10,736 bases of DNA from positions 1 through 10,736 of the forward strand of contig JALRBB010000024.1 of the NCBI GenBank assembly GCA_023257915.1. The letters run 5' to 3'. The DNA is from Quisquiliibacterium sp. Lineage in GTDB: Bacteria; Pseudomonadota; Gammaproteobacteria; Burkholderiales; Burkholderiaceae_E. A model generated the notes under the pieces. The model saw only the letters and a list, made by a program, of their open reading frames with translations, searched no databases and was not told the origin of the DNA. This document shows, piece by piece, positions 7,495 to 10,736 of this stretch. A program made the translations under genes and the position numbers. The first letter of the stretch is position 1. Each line of letters begins with the position of its first letter.

Positions 7495-7532
7495 TGACGC
7501 AGCCGTGACAGCCATGTGACGCTGCCGTGACC
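7492..7532 (-). promoter_or_regulatory. Double Pho box (four PhoB half-sites) of the pst operon
   Basis: GTGAC occurs on the plus strand at 7494, 7505, 7516 and 7527, exactly 11 bp apart. Read toward pstS these are four GTCAC half-sites, matching the known PhoB pattern (CTGTCAT/C repeats on an 11-bp period). Alternate units resemble each other: the first and third read GTCACGGC, the second and fourth GTCACAT. The array is thus a 22-bp Pho box duplicated with 18 of 22 bases kept. The last half-site ends 39 bases before ATG 7454. A poor -10 (GATAGC, 7485-7480) sits where PhoB-dependent promoters have theirs. PhoB binding is inferred. Confidence 0.85.
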
Positions 7533-7590
7533 GTGGCAAGTGCGCGACGGCAGATGCCGGCGACAGGGTCAAGACGCCCCGAGCGGTGCC

Positions 7591-8367
7591 TCAGCCTGCG
7601 GGCGCGTAGTCGATGGTCAGCGGCGCATGATCGCTAAAGCGCTGATCGGTGAAGATCGCGGTCTGACGCGCCCGCGCAGCGATCCCCGGGGTGGCGATCT
7701 GGTAGTCGAGCCGCCAGCCGACGTTCTTGGCCCAGGCCTGGCCGCGGTTGCTCCACCAGGTGTAGCGCTCGGGGTTCGGGTCAAGCGTGCGAAACACGTC
7801 GACGAAGCCGATCTCGTCGAACACCCGTGTCAGCCAGTCGCGTTCCTGCGGCAGGAATCCGGAATTTTTCTGGTTGCTCTTCCAGTTCTTCAGGTCGATG
7901 GGCTTGTGGGCGATGTTCAGGTCGCCACAGATCACCACCTCGCGACCGCTGTCGATCAGCGCCTGCAGATGCGGCAGGTAAGCATCCAGGAAGCGGAACT
8001 TGGCTTGCTGGCGCTCCTCGGAGCTCGAGCCCGATGGCAAGTACATCGACACCACGGTGTAGTCGCCGAAATCTGCCTCGACATAGCGGCCTTCGGCATC
8101 GAACTCGGCATTGCCGAAGCCGCAGACCACCCGCTTCGGTTCGCGGCGCGCATAGACGCCGACGCCGCTGTAGCCCTTTTTCTCGGCGAAATGAAAGTGC
8201 CCGCGCATGCCATCGATGATGCGCATCGCGTCGTCCAGATCGCCGTCCTGCGCCTTGAGCTCCTGCACACAGACGACGTCCGCGCGCTGCGCGGCGATCC
8301 AGTCGAGCCAGCCCTTGCGGGTTGCGGAACGAATTCCGTTCAGGTTCAGCGTGACGATCCGTATCAT
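7591..8367 (-). CDS. xth: Exodeoxyribonuclease III
   Basis: A 258-residue AP endonuclease / 3'-5' exonuclease of the ExoIII/APE1 family, acting in base excision repair. Active-site elements: Asn8 and Asn10 in [10 protein letters not shown], metal-binding Glu36 in [16 protein letters not shown], Asp149 and Asn151 in [16 protein letters not shown]...[10 protein letters not shown], and Asp246-His247 in [10 protein letters not shown]. These line up with E. coli ExoIII (268 residues: Glu34, Asp151, Asn153, Asp258, His259). I use ATG 8367 because the protein then opens [11 protein letters not shown] as family members do. An ATG at 8430 would run into the pyrE start region and add unrelated residues. 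The ribosome site at 8367 is poor. The gene is divergent from pyrE with only 48 bases between the chosen starts, and lies upstream of pstS on the same strand without a recognisable terminator. Confidence 0.96.
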   Translation of the reverse strand: MIRIVTLNLNGIRSATRKGWLDWIAAQRADVVCVQELKAQDGDLDDAMRIIDGMRGHFHFAEKKGYSGVGVYARREPKRVVCGFGNAEFDAEGRYVEADFGDYTVVSMYLPSGSSSEERQQAKFRFLDAYLPHLQALIDSGREVVICGDLNIAHKPIDLKNWKSNQKNSGFLPQERDWLTRVFDEIGFVDVFRTLDPNPERYTWWSNRGQAWAKNVGWRLDYQIATPGIAARARQTAIFTDQRFSDHAPLTIDYAPAG

Positions 8368-8375
8368 TCGGGTTT

Positions 8376-8390
8376 TGGCGCCGGGCGCCA
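8376..8390. repeat. Near-contiguous palindrome between xth and pyrE
   Basis: TGGCGCC (8376-8382) and GGCGCCA (8384-8390) form a perfect 15-bp dyad with one central base. It sits in the 48-base gap between the divergent xth and pyrE starts, where their promoters or leaders must lie, so an operator is plausible. As RNA it would fold with a larger loop. No matching regulator is present in the window. Confidence 0.45.
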
Positions 8391-8402
8391 GCTCATGGGA
8401 CC

Positions 8403-8418
8403 AGGGGAGACGAACTTG
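8403..8418 (+). promoter_or_regulatory. Ribosome binding site that selects the pyrE TTG start
   Basis: AGGGGAG (8403-8409) with six bases before TTG 8416 is a strong Shine-Dalgarno match. Nothing comparable precedes ATG 8395. The rare start codon may moderate PyrE synthesis. Confidence 0.7.
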
Positions 8419-9108
8419 TCTAACGGGCAATCGCAGGAGTTTATCCGCTTCGCGCTGCAGGCTGGCGTGCTGCGTTTCGGCGAGTTCAAGACGAAGGCCG
8501 GGCGGCTCTCGCCGTACTTCTTCAACGCCGGACTGTTCAATGACGGTGCGCTGCTCGGGCGAATCGCCGACTTCTATGCGCAGGCGCTGCTGCGGGCCGA
8601 GCGCGACGGGCAGATCGCATTCGACAGGCTGTGCGGCCCGGCCTACAAGGGCATCACGCTGGCGTCAGCCACCGCGATCGCGATGGCGCGCGACGGTCGC
8701 AACATCGGTTTCTCGTACAACCGCAAAGAAGCCAAGGACCACGGCGAGGGCGGCAACCTGATCGGCGCGCCGCTCGCGGGGCGCGTGGTCATCGTCGATG
8801 ACGTGATTTCGGCGGGAACTTCGGTGCGCGAGTCGGTCGAGATCATCACCCGGGCCGGCGCCAAGCCAGTGGCCGTGCTGATTGCGCTTGACCGGCGCGA
8901 GCGCGGCGGCACTGCGGAATATCCGACTGAACGCTCGGCGGTACAGGAAGTGCGGGCGCTGTACGGTATCCCGGTGGTGTCGATCGCGAATCTGGACGAC
9001 GTCCTCGCGTTTCTCGAATCCGGCGTCGGCGACGCAGCGGCGCTGGCACAGTATCGCGACAAGGTCGCCGCTTATCGAGACCAGTACGGCGTCGCCCCCG
9101 ACGCTTGA
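8416..9108 (+). CDS. pyrE: Orotate phosphoribosyltransferase
   Basis: Converts orotate and PRPP to orotidine monophosphate in de novo pyrimidine synthesis; a cytoplasmic dimer. It opens [33 protein letters not shown], with Lys27 at the position of the PRPP-contacting lysine. It has the flexible catalytic loop [10 protein letters not shown] (104-113) and the PRPP motif [12 protein letters not shown] with Asp128-Asp129. From TTG 8416 the length is 230 residues (E. coli 213); the surplus is mostly at residues 48-56 and the Ala-rich C terminus. I chose the TTG because AGGGGAG (8403-8409) lies six bases upstream. The in-frame ATG at 8395 has no ribosome site, sits just after a GC palindrome, and would add seven residues. 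The next gene on this strand begins 34 bases later. Confidence 0.96.
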   Translation: MSNGQSQEFIRFALQAGVLRFGEFKTKAGRLSPYFFNAGLFNDGALLGRIADFYAQALLRAERDGQIAFDRLCGPAYKGITLASATAIAMARDGRNIGFSYNRKEAKDHGEGGNLIGAPLAGRVVIVDDVISAGTSVRESVEIITRAGAKPVAVLIALDRRERGGTAEYPTERSAVQEVRALYGIPVVSIANLDDVLAFLESGVGDAAALAQYRDKVAAYRDQYGVAPDA

Positions 9109-9142
9109 ATCTGTAAACCGCTCAACCGACGCAGGAGAGCTC

Positions 9143-9538
9143 ATGGCACTGTGGCCCAAACTCAGCGACGAACAGGCGAGCCCGCAGGCGCGCGCAGTGT
9201 TCGACGACATTCGCAACACCCGCAAGGCCGACTACATCAACGACATCTGGCGGGTGCTGGCCAACGACCCGCCACTGCTGGCCCGCACCTGGGAGCAGGC
9301 CAAGACCGTGATGGGACCGGGCGTGCTCGATCCGATCATCAAGGAGATGATCTATCTCGCCGTGTCGATGACCAACGACTGCGAGTACTGCATCAACACC
9401 CACACCGCTGCAGCACGTGCCAAGGGCATGAGCGATGCGCAGTTCGGCGAGTTGCTCGCGATCGTCGGACTGGCCAACCAGATGAACAAGATCGTCGCCG
9501 GCGTGCAGATCGAGGTGGACGAGAAGTACCGCAGCTGA
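9143..9538 (+). CDS. Carboxymuconolactone decarboxylase family protein, AhpD-like
   Basis: A 131-residue all-helical protein of the CMD/AhpD family. It has the peroxidase-type catalytic set: Glu68, then Cys80-x2-Cys83-x3-His87 (NDCEYCINTHT). The Glu-to-Cys spacing of 12 equals that in Mycobacterium AhpD (Glu118, Cys130, Cys133, His137). This favours a thiol redox or peroxidase role over a true 4-carboxymuconolactone decarboxylase, which lacks the Cys pair. The ATG at 9143 has AGGAG (9133-9137) five bases upstream. It begins 34 bases after pyrE on the same strand and may be cotranscribed with it. No ahpC or protocatechuate genes lie nearby, so substrate and reductant are unknown. It is convergent with gatB. 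Confidence 0.88.
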   Translation: MALWPKLSDEQASPQARAVFDDIRNTRKADYINDIWRVLANDPPLLARTWEQAKTVMGPGVLDPIIKEMIYLAVSMTNDCEYCINTHTAAARAKGMSDAQFGELLAIVGLANQMNKIVAGVQIEVDEKYRS

Positions 9539-9653
9539 ACCGCATCACAGGCGGGCCCTCCGCATCCGGTTGGGCCCAGCGCCCCCGCCTGCGTCATCCG
9601 AGCCGCCCCGGTTTCGCGGCGACGCGACAGCGCGAAGCCGAGGATCGCTCCGG
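9539..9653. terminator. Convergent gap with two hairpins
   Basis: The gap between the AhpD-like gene and the gatB end holds two dyads. CAGGCGGG (9548-9555) pairs with CCCGCCTG (9584-9591), with two GGGCCC copies inside. CGGTTTCGCG (9609-9618) pairs with CGCGAAGCCG (9631-9640) over ten base pairs including one G-U. Neither has a U-run, so they may end transcripts poorly or act as 3'-end stabilisers for either gene. Confidence 0.4.
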
Positions 9654-10736
9654 TCAGGAACCGAGCTTGCTGCGCAACAGGTCGTTGACCTGCTGCGGAT
9701 TGGCTTTGCCCTTGGTGGCCTTCATCACCTGGCCGACCAGTGCGTTGAACGCCTTTTCCTTGCCGGCACGAAACTCCTCGACCGACTTCTGGTTCGCAGC
9801 GAGCACCTCGTCGATGATCGCCTCGATCGCGCCGCTGTCGCTGATCTGCTTCAGGCCGCGAGCCTCGATGACGCGGTCGGCGGCATCTTCGCCGGCGCCC
9901 GGCTCCGACCACAACGCGGCGAACACCTCGCGAGCGATCTTGCCCGAGATCGTTCCATCCTGGATGCGCGCTAGCAGCAGCGCGAGTTGGCGCGGACTGA
10001 CCGGGCTGGCCTGCGCCTCCAGAGCGTCTCGGTTGAGCGCAGCAGCCAGATCGACCATGACCCAGTTAGCCGCCGACTTGGCTTGCGCCCGGGCCGCCTG
10101 CGCATCGGCTGGTGGTATCAGCGCGGCAAGCGCAGCTCGGGTGGCATCAAAGTAGGCGGCGATTTCGCGCGACGCACTCAGCGTGGTCGCGTCATAGCCG
10201 CTCAGCCCGAGATCGACCATGTAACGTTCGCGCAACTGGGCCGGCAGCTCAGGCAGCTGCGCGCGCACCGACTCGATCCAGTGCGACTCGATGATCAGCG
10301 GCGGCAGGTCGGGATCCGGAAAGTAGCGATAGTCGTGCGCATCTTCTTTACTGCGCATCGAGCGGGTCTCGTCCTGGTCGGGGTCGTACAACCGGGTTTC
10401 CTGCACGACGGTGCCGCCATCCTCGATCAGCTCGATCTGACGGCGTACCTCGAAGTCGATCGCACGCTCCAGAAACCGAAACGAGTTCAGGTTCTTGATC
10501 TCGCAGCGGGTGCCGAACTCCTGCTGGCCCTGCGGTCGAACCGACACGTTGGCATCGCAGCGAAACGAGCCCTCCTGCATGTTGCCGTCACAGATACCCA
10601 GCCACATGACCAGCGCGTCCTCGAGGATGCGCAGGTTCGACAGGCCCAGGAAGTCCATCTTGACCAGCCCGAGCGACTCGCACATCGGGTAGTCGAACTG
10701 GGTGATGACGGCGCCGTCCTGCGGGCGCGCCATTAT
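9654..10736 (-). CDS. gatB: Aspartyl/glutamyl-tRNA(Asn/Gln) amidotransferase subunit B, C-terminal part, joined in frame to a DnaE-like segment
   Basis: GatB binds misacylated Glu-tRNA(Gln) or Asp-tRNA(Asn), phosphorylates the side chain and, with GatA and GatC, converts it to the amide. About 320 residues from 10616 to the TGA at 9654 are clear Gat[40 protein letters not shown], the [35 protein letters not shown] region, the helical domain, and a YqeY-type tail ending [15 protein letters not shown]. Complete GatB has about 480-490 residues, so roughly the first 165 are absent. The frame stays open to the window edge, but residues 1-40 there are not GatB and resemble DnaE. An ATG at 10733 lies inside that foreign segment and should not be taken as the real start. 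Gene identity is certain; intactness is doubtful. Confidence 0.9.
   Translation of the reverse strand: MMARPQDGAVITQFDYPMCESLGLVKMDFLGLSNLRILEDALVMWLGICDGNMQEGSFRCDANVSVRPQGQQEFGTRCEIKNLNSFRFLERAIDFEVRRQIELIEDGGTVVQETRLYDPDQDETRSMRSKEDAHDYRYFPDPDLPPLIIESHWIESVRAQLPELPAQLRERYMVDLGLSGYDATTLSASREIAAYFDATRAALAALIPPADAQAARAQAKSAANWVMVDLAAALNRDALEAQASPVSPRQLALLLARIQDGTISGKIAREVFAALWSEPGAGEDAADRVIEARGLKQISDSGAIEAIIDEVLAANQKSVEEFRAGKEKAFNALVGQVMKATKGKANPQQVNDLLRSKLGS
10617..10736 (-). other. DnaE-like (DNA polymerase III alpha) fragment fused to gatB
   Basis: The 40 codons at the window edge read [20 protein letters not shown] and then [15 protein letters not shown]. This resembles the DnaE palm region around the third catalytic aspartate (E. 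coli Asp555 in KFDFLGLRTL); here the equivalent is the Asp of KMDFLGL, the 28th codon from the edge. The ITQFDYP...KMDFLGLxNL wording is closer to actinobacterial-type DnaE than to proteobacterial DnaE, in my recollection. It joins GatB sequence within GCGCTGGTC (minus strand, 10616-10608). GatB proteins should show an S-x-x-E-A-x-x-Y-x-x-x-L helix here, and do not. Confidence 0.75.

Noticed and set aside
7492..7532. CRISPR-like or iteron reading of the 11-bp repeats
   Set aside because: The units are too short, have no spacer structure, and match the Pho-box pattern directly upstream of pstS.
7540..8394. Upstream extension of the pyrE frame giving a 522-residue protein
   Set aside because: The extra codons are antisense to xth and resemble no family. 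PyrE homology begins only just after 8416, where a strong ribosome site lies.
8882..9142. Upstream extension of the AhpD-like frame into pyrE
   Set aside because: It is out of frame with pyrE and lacks family similarity. AGGAG before ATG 9143 marks the real start.
10495..10733. ATG at 10733 as a genuine start of a short gatB
   Set aside because: The sequence following it resembles the interior of DnaE, not a GatB N terminus, and the frame stays open upstream to the window edge.
1..10736. A novel defence, mobile or biosynthetic system
   Set aside because: Every gene belongs to a known family, there are no integrase, transposase, toxin-antitoxin or nuclease-helicase combinations, and gene spacing and composition look like ordinary chromosome.

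Overview
This GC-rich window looks like ordinary chromosome from a betaproteobacterium, most likely Burkholderiales. That placement is inferred from the GatB, Xth and PyrE sequences and from those three genes lying close together, an arrangement I recall from Burkholderiales; no search was run. There are no tRNA, rRNA, CRISPR, phage or insertion-sequence signals. Coding density is very high and no gene-free stretch exceeds about 230 bases.

Layout. (1) Positions 1-2151, minus strand: a three-gene molybdenum hydroxylase unit of the CO dehydrogenase/xanthine dehydrogenase family in the order FAD subunit, [2Fe-2S] subunit, molybdopterin subunit. The genes are joined by ATGA start/stop overlaps and the last one runs off the left edge. 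(2) 2152-2377: a divergent control region with several dyad repeats. (3) 2378-3592, plus strand: an Asp-nucleophile alpha/beta hydrolase of epoxide-hydrolase type. (4) 3612-7454, minus strand: the high-affinity phosphate transporter pstS-pstC-pstA-pstB. Four GTCAC half-sites at exact 11-bp spacing lie upstream (a double Pho box), and a stem-loop separates pstS from pstC. No phoU follows pstB. (5) 7591-8367, minus strand: exonuclease III. (6) 8416-9108, plus strand: pyrE, probably starting at TTG, followed by a small AhpD-like carboxymuconolactone decarboxylase family protein at 9143-9538. (7) 9654-10736, minus strand: the C-terminal two thirds of gatB.

The gatB frame is not clean. Upstream of about 10616 it stops matching GatB and instead reads, in frame, as a fragment of DNA polymerase III alpha (DnaE) around its third catalytic aspartate. 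The switch falls at a short GC-rich stretch at the window edge. A chimeric join, by assembly or amplification artefact, is the simplest explanation; a real recombination is possible.

Functionally the window combines phosphate-starvation uptake, nucleotide and DNA housekeeping (pyrE, xth, gatB), and an oxidative catabolic unit whose substrate cannot be read from sequence. I found no convincing undescribed multi-gene system. The points most worth checking are the DnaE-GatB junction, the doubled Pho box with its overlapping dyad, and the dyad-rich region between the hydroxylase operon and the hydrolase.
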